Shown one piece after another: positions 1 to 11,113 of a DNA stretch of 64,000 nucleotides. This stretch comes from Pieris napi (taxonomy: Eukaryota; Arthropoda; Insecta; Lepidoptera; Pieridae), in assembly GCF_905475465.1 (NCBI RefSeq), contig NC_062245.1, positions 9,548,001 to 9,612,000 on the forward strand, in the 5' to 3' direction. Position 1 is the first letter of the stretch. Every line of letters starts with the position of its first letter. The notes under the pieces are model-generated. The model worked only from the letters and a program-made list of their open reading frames with translations, did no database searches and was not told where the DNA came from. A program made the translations under genes and the position numbers.

Positions 1-821
1 TATGTAAGATAAGATTATTAATTAAATTATAAATGATATTTGAGTTGGGCCAGGGAGCGATATATGTTTTTTTGTTTCGGAGGTCAAGAAACGTTTTGGG
101 AGGCAGATTGAGCGAAGAGTGAAATATTTAAAACGTCAATATATATAGACAGATAATTGTAGCCAAGTCTAATTTTCCAATTTAGCAACAACATTAGTCG
201 AATACAACTTTTTATTGCTCAAAGTGTTTCGGAGAAGAGAATTCCCGGTGGCACTTTTTATGTTTCACTTTATGGTCGCCCAAACGGTCACTGCACGTGA
301 TTGCGGAAACTAATTCTGTTTTACTACTTTGCATTAGATTTCGTAATGTTAATACAAAAACAAGATAAATATAAGTTTAATAAAAATTTTAGAGCCTTTT
401 GTGAATTAAAGCGACTGAAATGTGGTCAACATCGCATACGAAGCAAACAAAATATTAATTAGCTTAGCTTAAGTCGTCATTTCAAATGACTTTGTTTATT
501 AAGACATAAGTTACCAACTTTTTTTCTCCTTCTGCTTCGCAAACTTCTTTACTGACGGTCGCGCTTGTCTTCAAAAGTGGTACATCGACTTGCTGTCTCC
601 ACACCTCTCTTACCTCAGCTTGTCTCAGTGCATTAGGGATGTTCAGACCCGTAATTGTCTTTATTAGACCAACGAGTAGGCGATCGACCACGCCTTCTCC
701 TGCCATCACTCTTTCCATTACCAACTTGTAATAGTCTCGCTATTTGGTTCTCTCCTATGAAATAGTATGTATCCCTTAATGCGCCCATGTATATCCATTA
801 TTCTATAACATATTTCAGGGA
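1..821. other. AT-rich stretch without recognised gene
   Basis: I see no repeat or host gene that I can name here. An open frame on the minus strand (724-482, 80 codons) has rather balanced base composition and ends in a lysine-rich segment, but it matches no family I know and lies next to a LINE fragment, so it may be chance or an old transposon piece. Confidence 0.4.
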
Positions 822-1040
822 AACCTTCTGTAGACCCTTTGCCGCATACCACCACTATATGAAACCAGCCCACTAAAATATTTCCTAACCAATTCGACAT
901 GAGGTCCATTAAGAAACGAGCGTACCAATTAAAAGGCTGGCAACGCACTGCGAGCCTTCTAGCAGTGTGAGTGTCCATGGGCAAACGGTATCACTTAACA
1001 TTAGATGAGCCTCCTGCCTATTTGCCCCTTTTATATAAAA
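822..1040 (+). mobile_element. Jockey-like LINE, 3' end fragment (copy a)
   Basis: The plus strand resembles the last part of a jockey-type reverse transcriptase gene and its 3' UTR. Around 840-950 a broken frame reads a decayed form of the family's C-terminal block (TTM-WNQLP, then FPNQFDLRS-KKRAYQ-LKG-QRT). An in-frame TGA replaces the Trp codon of the WNQLP motif. The fragment is 5'-truncated and ends in the family's 3' UTR (TGAGCCTCCTGCC) at about 1018. The same family recurs at 4924, 7838, 10860, 16068, 27134, 49955, 54830 and 57436. Old, non-functional copy. Confidence 0.75.
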
Positions 1041-3837
1041 ATACACATACAAATGGTTGTCTGATGTAGCATCCACTATAAACATACGCATTCACTGAAC
1101 TTCTAAAGCAGAAACATTGTTCCCACTCTAGGGCTAAGGAGCCTAGAGATGTTTTCAATCAGCACCTTCAAAAGGCTTTCAGGGCACAATAACATAGGGC
1201 GGAGGGTGCACAAACACTAAGAATCCATCATGTCGAGATGTCATATGAATTGTTTTAGGGTTGAAACTTGATGGATTCAAGATAAATCGTAGTTTGAATA
1301 CCCTTGAGCTTTAAGTTCGTAAGTTTTACGTGTGATATCGTTTTGGGGGAGATGAAAGCTTTTTCTAGAAAACCCTTTTGTTTTTATATTCCACTACGTT
1401 TTATCATTAACGTTTCTTTATATAACGGAGGAATAAGAAATTTATTTATATTAAATTACGAAATAGATACAGAAATCTGCAGCCTCTAGATTATAGTGCT
1501 ATTTGTTTTTATATAAAAATATAATTATTAAATTGTGGTGATTAAACGCATTGTTAAAACTGTATTTTAATATAGCATCAGGTAAAAACTTCTAACTGAC
1601 AGCCTCCCACATATCACTTGAATGATGAATGATAATGATGGTCTACATGTGTATATTTTATTAATTAAATATACGAACAGCGAATTCAATTCGTACAATG
1701 AACTCATCAGAGGCAGACAGCCCTAATCTCCGAGCTTTCCGGCCGTATTCAAAGTCTAGACTACAGTCTATAGACTAGACAAGATAGAAGCCGTAGCAGG
1801 CAGTTTTATTAAGGGAAATGTGGCGACGGAAATTAATTCGTCGTCTGTCGGCGTTTCAGCTCTTCGAAGACTCTACAAGATATTCAACTAGACACTCCAA
1901 TGTATGTAAATATTTAACGGAATTAATACGTTTTACGTAACACGAATCAAATGGACAGGAAGTAATTAATACATGTCCACAAATCGTTGTTTCTTATTCG
2001 AAATTCAAACTGTGTTACTTCGCATATCACCAAAATGTTTTTAATACTAAGCTACTTGCAAAACTTTTGACGGCAATCCATATACTTGGTCCTATAAATC
2101 AAACAATGCGTAGGCGCCTGCCATAGCAGCTAAATCGAGACGATTTATACTCTCATTAAGACACCAATAAACAGCTACGACAGCGTATCCACACAAAAAC
2201 AATTAAATTAATGCCTTCCTTGTTGCGTTACCTTGTTTACGCTGTAATGAACTGGGTGTTTAAAGACGACAAGTTAAAATATTTCACTAATTACGAAACT
2301 ATGCATAAATGATCGTAGGTAGGCCATTTATATATATGATACATATACTTTAGTACTACAAGTTTTTAAAAAACATTGTAGTATTAAAGTATATTATGTA
2401 CCTATTAGTATAGTTTTAATTCAGGCACTGATCCTAAAAATTTAAGAAATACCACCAGTTATTTTAGCCCTAGAAAAGGACTAATGACAATGTTTGTGTC
2501 GTGTCGTACGCTTTATTTGGCTTGTAAATTTTTTTTTTACTTTTGGAAAAATAAGTTTATGTGAAATATCCGCTGAATTATCGAGTGGGGCATGCGATAG
2601 GCCTAACTTTGCCGATAACAGGCATAAATAAATGATTATGATACAATATTACAAAAGCATCAACATAGTTACAGGCATGTACTAGATAAAATGGCAGCGG
2701 TGACAATAGCCTGATCTTTTATAAGAGATATAAAAATTTGTGTACCACCCATAGTTACAACGATGTAAATGAAAATCGACCTACTCGAGGTTTAACTACA
2801 AAACAACCACACCTTAGAGGCCCTTATATTTGACCTCAGATTAACATCATGTTTAATACAAAATTCTAGTACAGCTCGTCGCCATGGTTACGTAAACAGC
2901 CGGCGACATAACACCACAAGATGAATTTTTATCATCCATTTGTTTACATCATGCATCTAAACGGGCTATATACAGTTAGGAATCTGAATAACTTTTATAG
3001 CGGAAACAGCAAAGAGTGGGCAGACATAAAATGTCATATATGAGAAGATTAAATACAAACAACTTAATTTACTAAATATATTAGATATATACATAAATTG
3101 TCGAGCCGTCACAAGTAGGCATTTATGCGATCGCAATATTATTAAGTTTAATTTATAATTAAATTTAATAGTTAAATAAACTAGAACACGTGCTGTGAAA
3201 TAATATTTAAAGTTATACTAGATTTAGTTTCAGCACATATTTTCTGTAACATACTTGAACAATGTCGTTATATGGTTTTAGTAATACAATTTTTAAGACG
3301 CATCTTCACTCAAGCCAGTCATAGCTTTTATTTTAAGCAAAACAACAAATTCCTTCGAAAGCCTAACAATTGATAAAAGCTGTTATCGCATTCAGGAGTA
3401 TTTGACAGGGAGTACTCATGGGCGGATTTATAAACATCAGATGAAGCCCTGTTCAGGGCTCAAGGCTACCAATGGCCGATTCCCCTCTGTTCTATAAATC
3501 GTTATATTTTATAGATTAACATTGTTTTCACATATTCTTATTAATACAATAATATAGGATTAGATTGTCAATAAATGCCCATAATAATAATACCACTCTA
3601 GATTATATCATGCGGGACATAAAATTAATTTTAGTGTAGAATAGTGTAAATGTTTTAGACTTCACAGACCTCACATCCAATTGAGAAATACGGTTTATGT
3701 TAACTTATCCAACTAAACATGCTATTTTATTCCTAACAAGATTTCAGAACGACATTTCTGTAATCGTTTCATGGCATATTACTAGCAGAGTAAACATGAT
3801 ATGTGTAGCTTATCTAAAAAAAATTTTTTTTAGGTAG
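1041..3837. other. Unique AT-rich DNA, no gene seen
   Basis: No transposon or exon is recognised. The one structured segment is the hairpin at 2338-2402, listed separately. The open frame at 1304-1489 (+) is AT-rich and probably chance. Confidence 0.4.
2338..2402. other. Long-stem hairpin, pre-miRNA-like size
   Basis: Arms 2338-2362 and 2377-2402 pair over about 23-25 bases with one bulge and one or two mismatches, around a loop of about 15 bases. Length and loop size fit a microRNA precursor, but neither arm contains a microRNA that I recognise. AT-rich sequence also forms such hairpins by chance. It could instead be a decayed MITE. Confidence 0.3.
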
Positions 3838-4036
3838 GTGTCACAGATTTATGTATCTGTTTCGTGTTCATTTACTTTTTTCTAATAGGTAAGTAGGTCA
3901 TCAAACTGTCGCCAGTCCATGACGATTTCTTCATGATGTTTTCCATTTCCGTACGAGCGAGTGTCCTTAAGTAAATTAGTGCATAGCCGGGGATCGAATC
4001 TACGACCTCAGAGTTGAGAGTCGCATACTGTACCCA
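3838..4036 (-). mobile_element. tRNA-derived SINE, degenerate copy
   Basis: Read on the minus strand, the segment matches the lepidopteran SINE seen in better shape at 8568-8860 and 5299-5572: a tRNA-like B box (GATTCGATCCCCGGC), then a unique body with the TCG-ACGG-AAAGGAAAACATC block and the CCTATTAGA...CACGAAACAGAT end. The 5' A-box part is worn and several short deletions are visible. No target duplication was identified. Confidence 0.75.
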
Positions 4037-4923
4037 GCAATATATATGGATTATGGTTTTTGATCTTTTCGATTGACTGCCAATAGACGATAACTAATCA
4101 AATTTTTTATAAAAAATAATATTAAAACCATGATATATCAATTTATTGAAATTCTTTCACTCTTTCTTTAACTGTATTTCTATACAGAGCGCATTTGTCT
4201 GCCGTTCTTCTTCAGAGAAAAACCTACGAGCCGTAAGTTTTTAAAATATTGATAGTCTATTAAATAGAAATGTTAATTGAATACACGTCTTCTATGAAGT
4301 ACTTCTCTACACCGTTATATTTGCCCACTTTCATTCAGTTAAGCAATGGGCAGTAAAGTGTCTGTTATATTTGACAATACACAAGGCTAAAGAGACATTG
4401 CGAAATGTCGAGTAATCACTAACTCTAGTTTATGTTGCTGTTAACCACAGACTAGAATAGAATCAAAGGTCAGGTTACTTGAGACCAAATGTCATATGGT
4501 GTCCAAAGTCCAACTATTTATATGTAATAATATCATTTAAATAGTATTTAATATAAACTAATATTTATAAAGAGGTAAGGTTAGTTTTCACTGGGTCTAC
4601 TGAATTAAAAATATAGATATTAAATTATTTCACCAATGAAACGTTAGTTGTGAATGCCATAGTCTATGTATTAACCCGATTTTTTTTCGTTGTAGACGTT
4701 ACATATGGAAAGTAAGTCGGAGAAAAAACGGTCGAACGAAAAGATTCGTTTGAAAGTTTTCTGACGAACGCCTTAACGATAAGAGATATATGATTGAATT
4801 CTATAGACAAGTTGTAGAGCTCAATAAAGGCTACAAAAAAGTCAGGGATACCATATAATAACTTTTAAGTTATATAAAAACAAGTTCCAGACCGCGTCGT
4901 GTATTTTTTATGTAATAGGAGAC
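4037..4923. other. Unique DNA with a small repeat scrap
   Basis: No gene is seen. Near 4555-4585 the string ACTAATATTTATAAAGAGGT resembles the terminal sequence of a very common insect interspersed repeat (compare 44480-44552). The remainder shows no recognisable feature. Confidence 0.35.
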
Positions 4924-5090
4924 GAACGGGCCCATGGACACTCACATAGCCAGAAGGCTCGCAAGTGCGTTGCCAGCCTATCAAGAATTGGTTCGGAAAT
5001 ACTTTAGTGGGCAGCTGGTTCCACATAATGGTGATGCGCGGCAAAAACTGCCATAAGAAACGCTCAGTTGTGGAACGATATCTTGTAGTC
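4924..5090 (-). mobile_element. Jockey-like LINE fragment (copy b)
   Basis: The reverse complement reads the jockey-like C-terminal block, including the start of the RFL-QFLP-TTMWNQLP segment, but with a deletion of the FDLRSFKKRAYQ part (the + strand jumps from GCCTATCAAGAATTGG to GTTCGGAAATACT). It is fragmentary at both ends and lies about 200 bp from a SINE of opposite orientation. Confidence 0.75.
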
Positions 5091-5298
5091 TTTTTATCTG
5101 TCTCTGCAGAAAACTACTTTTTGCAAGGAATTTTATAAGTTTTGACCAATATCTAGAATGATTCATGAGGAAGGTTTAAATATATAATTTCTCAAGGTTT
5201 ACGGGTCCTGGATGCCCTTGCCAAGCCGGGGCAGGTAGCTAGTAAGTAACTCATGTTTTCAGCGGAAATCTGGAAAGCGGGTACCTATACCATTAAGA

Positions 5299-5572
5299 GC
5301 AGTGTTGGCCTAGTGGCGTCAGCGTGCGACTCTCATCCCTGAGGTCGTAGGTTTGATCCCCGGCTGTGCACCAATGGAATATCTTTCTATGTGCGCATTT
5401 AACAGTCGCTCGAACGGTAAAGGAAAACATCGTGAGGAAACCGGCTTAGCTAAGACCGAAAACGTCGACGGCATGTCAGGTACATGAGTCTGATCACCTA
5501 CTTGCCTTATGCCTATTAGATTAACAAATGATCACGAAACAGATATAGAAATCTGAGGCCCAAACCTAAGGG
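5299..5572 (+). mobile_element. tRNA-derived SINE, near full length
   Basis: Pol III-type SINE. The tRNA-like head has an A box (TGGCCTAGTGG, about 5307-5317) and a B box (GGTTTGATCCC, about 5350-5360). The tRNA-unrelated body has the GGAAAACATCGTGAGGAAAC block near 5425, and the 3' part includes TGATCACCTACTTGCC and GAAATCTGAGGCC. It stops before the GTAGCGCCACTGATTT tail that other copies keep. It would be mobilised in trans by a LINE. No clear target duplication was found. Confidence 0.85.
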
Positions 5573-6563
5573 TAACCTAACTGTACCGTTAGCAAGTTAG
5601 GGCTGAGTTAGGCGATACTATTAAAATAATACATTCAACAGGTTTGAGTTACCCAATTCATAAAATTTTACGCCCACCATCTACTGACCATTATGCTGAG
5701 ATTTTAATCAAAACGTCAATACAGCAGTCCTTGACATAAAGACCTTAATCCGAACTCTTCCGTCATAACTCAAGGAGCCGCCCACTCGATGTTTAGTTAT
5801 GGCAAATTCACGGCAATGATTTTCTTTATGATATAAATGATTAATTTATTTATTGTTGATCAAGCTTTTGCATACATTCCACTTATTAGAAGGTAAAAAA
5901 GTAATAGACTCAAATCTCTTTATTCAATTATTATAACTGCCTTATATGTATGGTACAAGGAGTAAAAATTTTATCACTTTTTCAGTCAATTATAGTTTTA
6001 AGCTGGTACTTAATTCTGTTAGATTATTGAAGAGTCTTGTGGAAACTTTTCAATAGGAGGTCATAATAACATACCCTTATGACAAATGAATAATTTTCAA
6101 ACATTTGATGCATAATTTATTTTAAACATACAATATTTAAAAAAATCTATGTAATTTTCCTTCTTGACGAATATTTTTTCAAACAGAATGTATCAAGCTC
6201 AGTCATTAGTTCCAGGGTCCTACATTAACGGTAAGGACGTGACAAGGGTGTGGCACGCGACAGCATTAGATCAGCTTGCGAAATAAACAAACATTAAGGG
6301 ATGCGTGATGCACACGTGACGCAGGCGCCGTTACGGCGCCCAATGGCTTCAGGGTAGTACTGTGATACATATAATATTAGAAGTACTACTTGTAGCAAAA
6401 AAAATTGTGACGCAAACCTCGTAATATGTACGTTCAGGGTTTCCGTGTAAGCTCTAGCAAAAATCAAATGAACCGTTAGTAACTGCAAAATGGGTGATGG
6501 AAACATGCAAGTGTTTAACCATCTAAAACGATTCTTATTTCGCCAGGACTCGATTTTTTGTGT
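5573..6563. other. Unique DNA, no gene recognised
   Basis: No repeat or exon was recognised. The open frame on the minus strand at 6599-6294 (101 codons) has a hydrophobic middle but no family resemblance, and it runs through the target duplication and edge of the adjacent LINE insertion. It is treated as chance. Confidence 0.35.
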
Positions 6564-6577
6564 TATCCAGCCCGTTA

Positions 6578-6805
6578 GGGTTAGGGTTGTTGGACGCATT
6601 TCCGCAATTAGACACTTAATTGGTCCGTTGTGCGTTAAGTCCTGGCTAATTTAGCCAGCCTAGCTCCATCCAGAAGCACAGAAGTCTCCTAGGCACTTCA
6701 CAGGCTTCCCGGAGCGACCTCACTGTTCCAAGGATTTCTGCAAATTGCTTAGCCACAGCCTCGCATTCCAGGACTACGTGGGTGACTAATTCCTCTGCGC
6801 TGAAA
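6578..6805 (-). mobile_element. 5'-truncated LINE with 14-bp target duplication
   Basis: The insertion is bounded by exact 14-bp direct repeats (TATCCAGCCCGTTA, 6564-6577 and 6806-6819). On the minus strand it encodes the C-terminal end of a non-LTR retrotransposon protein, about 53 residues, from FSAEELVTHVVLECEAV to LLCFWMELGWLN and a stop at 6648-6646. This resembles the Cys/His tail after RNase H in I/R1-like or jockey-like LINEs. The 3' end of the element is CAACAACCCTAACCC rather than poly(A). The exact duplication and open frame suggest a fairly recent insertion. Confidence 0.8.
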
Positions 6806-6819
6806 TATCCAGCCCGTTA

Positions 6820-7837
6820 ACTACTAAACTAAAGGCAAATATATATTAATAAAATAAAAAATACGATATTTCGGACATCACTATTCACTTAGTGACATAC
6901 TAGTTACAATATCGTAGCCCGCATCCCTTAGCATTGTGTGCACTGTGCACATAAAATGCAGTGTTTATTATACGCCGCTTATTTTCTCCCCTTTGTTTGT
7001 TATATAAATCTTAATGGCGGACGAACGAGCAACAGAACAAATGGAAGCTTGCAATCTGTTGAATATTTACCGCAAAAATTTTCACCCCACTGTTTACCTA
7101 GCCACTACATAGTTTACGCAGAGTACTATTATGTCCACTTTGTTGGAAATAAATAAGTACATTTTCTCTATTGAAGAATCTCTATAAATGGGTGAATTTC
7201 TACGATAAGTCAGCTTCAGAAAGTTAAAAGCGTGTTTGTGTTCATTCACGAAAAATTGCACAAATTTATTTAAAAGAGCCTTTTACCCTTCTAATAGAAC
7301 CTTTATGCTATTGAAAAAGTCCAAAATTATTTTACTATAATTAAACATACTAAAGTCTGACATATAGATAATAACGTCGTTTATCTAAATAATATTAACA
7401 TTTTAGTCCATTCCAAAAGCTGCTTGAATGGTTTTTGCATTTCGTTATACCCGTAATGCAACATTTGCTATTGTCTCCAAAATCACCATATTCAAAACCC
7501 GATTCCAAGAAAAATCTAACGGTTAAACCTTTGATGTAGTACAATGCTGAATATATTTCCACCCACCGTTGACATAGTAATTAATAGGACCATTAAAGAT
7601 ATATCGTTACATATATACCGCCGATAGATATTATTTATGTAAATTGATTAAAATTTTATTTATTGCGTCGCCCACAGATTGTTCTGCGGCGTTGCCTTTT
7701 AAAGATTTATGAATAATCACGAGCGTTAAACGACAATTTAGGTAGTGACATAAAAAACGTTTAATTTTACACCCTAACCTATTAAGGGTTTTTATAGTTA
7801 ATAAGTAAGTCAAGGTAATGTTATCTGTGAATATCTC
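6820..7837. other. Unique AT-rich DNA, nothing recognised
   Basis: No gene or named repeat is seen. Short open frames here (for example 6938-7156 + and 7864-7631 -) lack family resemblance. Confidence 0.4.
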
Positions 7838-8082
7838 ATAACCTCGACGTCCGTCGTTCCACAACTGAGCTTATTATTTTAAGGCAGTTTCTGCCGCGCA
7901 TTACCATTATGAGGCACCAGCTGCCCACTGAAGTATTTCCGAACCAATTCGACTTAGGGTCCTTCAAGAAAACAACGTACCATTACTTAAAAGGCCGGCA
8001 ACGCACTCGCGAGCTCTGTCCATGGACAGTATCACTTAACATCAAGTGAGCCTCCTGCCCGTTTACCCCCTTACCTGTTCTA
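7838..8082 (+). mobile_element. Jockey-like LINE, 3' end (copy c)
   Basis: Starts at ACCTCGACGTCC (the HLDV codons of the reverse transcriptase C-terminus) and runs through the FLPR-T-M-QLPTEVFPNQFDL-SFKK-TYHYLKGRQRTRE block to the 3' UTR (GTGAGCCTCCTGCCCG). Small indels and a stop break the frame. It is a 5'-truncated copy of the same family as 822-1040, in the same orientation. Confidence 0.8.
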
Positions 8083-8554
8083 TATATATGTATATATGTA
8101 TAAAAACATTTCAGTAGACGAGTTTCGTTTTACACTAATTTAAGTTTAGCTTCTCCTCAGTTTCGTGGCATGTTATTCTCAGTTCGGGACGCGATCTTCA
8201 ACATGCATACCAATGTACTTATTAAATTAATTAAATTAAGTAAATTTACACATCGACTTTGGTACTCTATTTACATTAAGATTAATACATACCCAATCAC
8301 AACATTATTATCTCTACGTAATAAATTCTATTTCGATACAACTTTTTTTTCTAAGCCGTCTGGACTCTGTCGGCGATAAATCCAGTTCGCAGGCAGCCCT
8401 CAAGGGCGAAGCGCTATAAATAGCCCGGATGAAGGCCGCGTTCCCGGCGCCCACAGGACGTGGAGTTATAAAAATAAATCGATTTTAGCTAAACAATGGA
8501 TTCTTATAATGGCTACACATTACGTAGTTATAAGAACAACTCTCTTGAGTCATC
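8083..8554. other. Unique DNA with GC-rich TATA-containing block
   Basis: The string TATAAATAG (8415-8423) sits in a GC-rich block (about 8385-8465) unlike its surroundings, which could be a core promoter for plus-strand transcription. No initiator, transcript or downstream exon supports this. Otherwise nothing is seen. Confidence 0.2.
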
Positions 8555-8567
8555 TTGTTACTTAATA

Positions 8568-8860
8568 AAATAAATCAGTGGCGCTACAATCTCATTAGGT
8601 CTAGGCCTCAGATTTCTGAATCTGTTTCATGATCATTTTTAAATCTAAAAGGCAAGGAAGCGATCAGCCTCCAGTGCCTGACGCACGCCGTCGACTTTTT
8701 GGGTCTAAGACATGTCGGTTTCCTAACGATGTTTTCCTTCACCGTTCGAGCAAATGTTAAATGCGCACATAGAAAGAAAGTCCATTGGTGCACAGCTGGG
8801 GATCGAACCTACGACCTCAGGTATGACAGTCGCACGCTGAAGCCACTAAGCCAACACTGC
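8568..8860 (-). mobile_element. tRNA-derived SINE, full length, 13-bp target duplication
   Basis: Best-preserved SINE of the window. On the minus strand it runs from GCAGTGTTGGCTTAGTGGC (A box) through a B box (GGTTCGATCCC), the conserved body and the 3' end GTAGCGCCACTGATTTATTT. Exact 13-bp direct repeats (TTGTTACTTAATA) flank it at 8555-8567 and 8861-8873. Such duplications are made by LINE-encoded endonuclease during target-primed reverse transcription. Confidence 0.92.
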
Positions 8861-8873
8861 TTGTTACTTAATA

Positions 8874-10859
8874 TATAAATTTATTGTCTACATTGTTTGT
8901 TTTTTGTTTCTCTTACTTATCTTTCAAGACTATAATAGATACTACCATAATAACTATCTATAGAAATATAAACGTTTGTCGTACACAACTTTCCAATTGA
9001 AATAGTTTTAGATATTTCTAACTGGTTGTCGTACCTGTTAAAATTAAGTTACACCTCAGTTGATTGATGGGTTGCTGAGCAAATTTTAATACGATTCCGC
9101 GAAAAGGATCAAAGGGCCGCCCACGCTATGGGGAGGTAAACTAGTTATTCAATCAACTAAAACGAACCGCTCGTATAGATTTATCAGAAATATCGTAAAG
9201 TTAGAACTTAAAGGAGTTACACATGGAGTATGTCTTTGAAATATCACATACGAAATACTAACAACAACAATAACGGACCACCTGTGTGACTTAAGTGTTA
9301 AACATAGCTTTATAAACTCATTCTGTTAGATTCCCAGCGATATAAGTACAGAAAGCTTATCAAACACACTTATAAGATGCCTGAGGCATGTGTATGTATT
9401 TATTTAAGGAAATAACATAGTTTTCCGTTAACGATAACATAATTTTCCGTTAACGATAACATCATTTTCCGTTAACGATAACATCGTTTGAATTTTTTGT
9501 AAACCACTTTAAATCTCCTAAATGACTCCTCTTATTCTCTATTTGCATTTGACAACCATTCATAGAAAAAACTAGGACTCATAAGTAGTTAAAATAACAA
9601 ACTTTCATGAATTCTGTGTACGTCTGAGATATTACCACCAATCGTAAACAGGACATAATTTTTACGCTTTCCAATTTCGATTTCGCACAATAAATGTTCT
9701 CGCAAGAGATATCGGAATAATGCGGAATGCATCCCATTATGTCATCCATGCATTATCGCTGATGCAACGTCACACAACTTAACAAATTGATTTAAAATAC
9801 GAGAAGCTGAACGTAGCTTGGATATTATAGAGTTAAACTTCAAGTATATTTTATGGTTTCACCAACTAACAAAGTTGTGGATCCTTAATCATAGAGATCA
9901 GTCAATGGAACATGGAATTGACAAACTATTAAACGCTTAGGTATTAAGAAAAAAACGTTTATTTGATTAAACACACACACATGTACATAAAAGAAACACA
10001 AACACAATCACTTAAATCAAAAATGGGCCCAACTCAGCTTTATGTTGCTGTCACCAGCAACACTGGTTTTCAGTAGACCTATACTATCTTGTTGTGACAG
10101 CTATATACACTGAACAAAACATTAAAATAAAATTGGTTTTAAAAACTGAATAAAAAAACCAAATAACAAACACGAAGTAAAATAGAACATAAAATATGAG
10201 AGCATTGCATACATGAACATCATAATGATATAACAATTGACTACATCGCCCTATATGTAGGAGAAATTTTACAGGTCCTGGTACCAACGACCAATAAATT
10301 AAAATTCACACTAAATTTCGGATAGCGTAGGATAACGAAAATACTTAGTGGCTTAAACAAAAGTACAGAACACAACAAGTTTGGTCCAGTGTATTCAACA
10401 CACTTGTCAAGGAAACAGCAATGATATCGCTAACCAAACACTAAACGTCTTCACTCTATTTCCACACTAAAGAAAATCGTTTCGCAATCGTCGTTATCGT
10501 ATTTAAATACACTTTTACCACTTAAATATGAATTACGTGCAGTCTCACGTAGTTGCATCGTATTAAGCAATCGCCGAGTGCATCGCTGTAATTCCGTTGT
10601 AATGGTTATTGTTCTATAGTCTATGAGATTGGAATGTCACTTTTTATGGGAAAATTACACTATCAAGGTTTTATGGATGTAATTTTACAGTGGCAATCAG
10701 CGGCAAATGGCCATTAAATGATATAAAATTTGCTATCTAAAATATATGATTGATAATTTTTGTTTACAGGTACGTATGTAACATTGAGAATAGGAGAGAT
10801 AGTCTTGAAGCTGGGCGAGTGACAATTAAAGTATCGAAATCCCTATAACGTTCACAAAT
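8874..10859. other. Unique DNA; only a short tandem repeat seen
   Basis: Apart from the 22-bp tandem repeat at 9421-9486, no gene or repeat is recognised. The open frame at 10287-10084 (-) is strongly hydrophobic because the sequence is T-rich, and I regard it as chance. Confidence 0.35.
9421..9486. repeat. Tandem repeat, 3 x 22 bp
   Basis: Three adjacent 22-bp units (9421-9442, 9443-9464, 9465-9486) differ only in the last two bases. Each holds CCGTTAACGATAACAT, with the palindrome GTTAAC and a GATA core. A worn partial unit (AATAACATAG) precedes at 9411-9420. Confidence 0.95.
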
Positions 10860-11113
10860 TAACAAAAGAATCACTGTCAGAGCGGCTTGATCTCTTGGCG
10901 TTACGTAGAGATGCAACATGGAGCTCTCTGCATCTTCTTTCGCATTTTCCATGGATAGTGTTCAGGGATTTGTTCGGATCAATACCTGCAGCTGAATTTT
11001 ATCATCGGATATCGAGGAAGAATACGAAATTTCATCCGTCAACCTCGACGTCTGTTCTTCGATAACTGAGCATTTTTTAAGGCACTTTTTGCCGCGCACC
11101 ACCACTATGTGGA
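10860..11113 (+). mobile_element. Jockey-like LINE, reverse transcriptase C-terminal part (copy d)
   Basis: This copy reaches further 5' than the others. The plus strand reads LSERLDLLALRRDA near 10880-10918, then, after a frame change, RDLFGSIPAAEFYHRISRKN near 10964-11025 and STSTSVLR*LSIF further on. These are the conserved residues before the FLPRTT-MWNQLP block, where the copy breaks off at 11113. Frameshifts and stops make it inactive. Confidence 0.75.

Noticed and set aside
6571..6590. TTAGGGTTAGGG as a telomere trace
   Set aside because: Only two units, and of the vertebrate-type hexamer rather than insect TTAGG; better explained as target duplication joined to the LINE tail.
6294..6599. 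101-codon minus-strand frame
   Set aside because: Overlaps the target duplication and 3' edge of a LINE insertion, so its N-terminus is of transposon origin and the rest has no relatives.
9421..9486. CRISPR-like array
   Set aside because: Units are directly adjacent with no spacers, in a eukaryotic genome; a plain tandem repeat.
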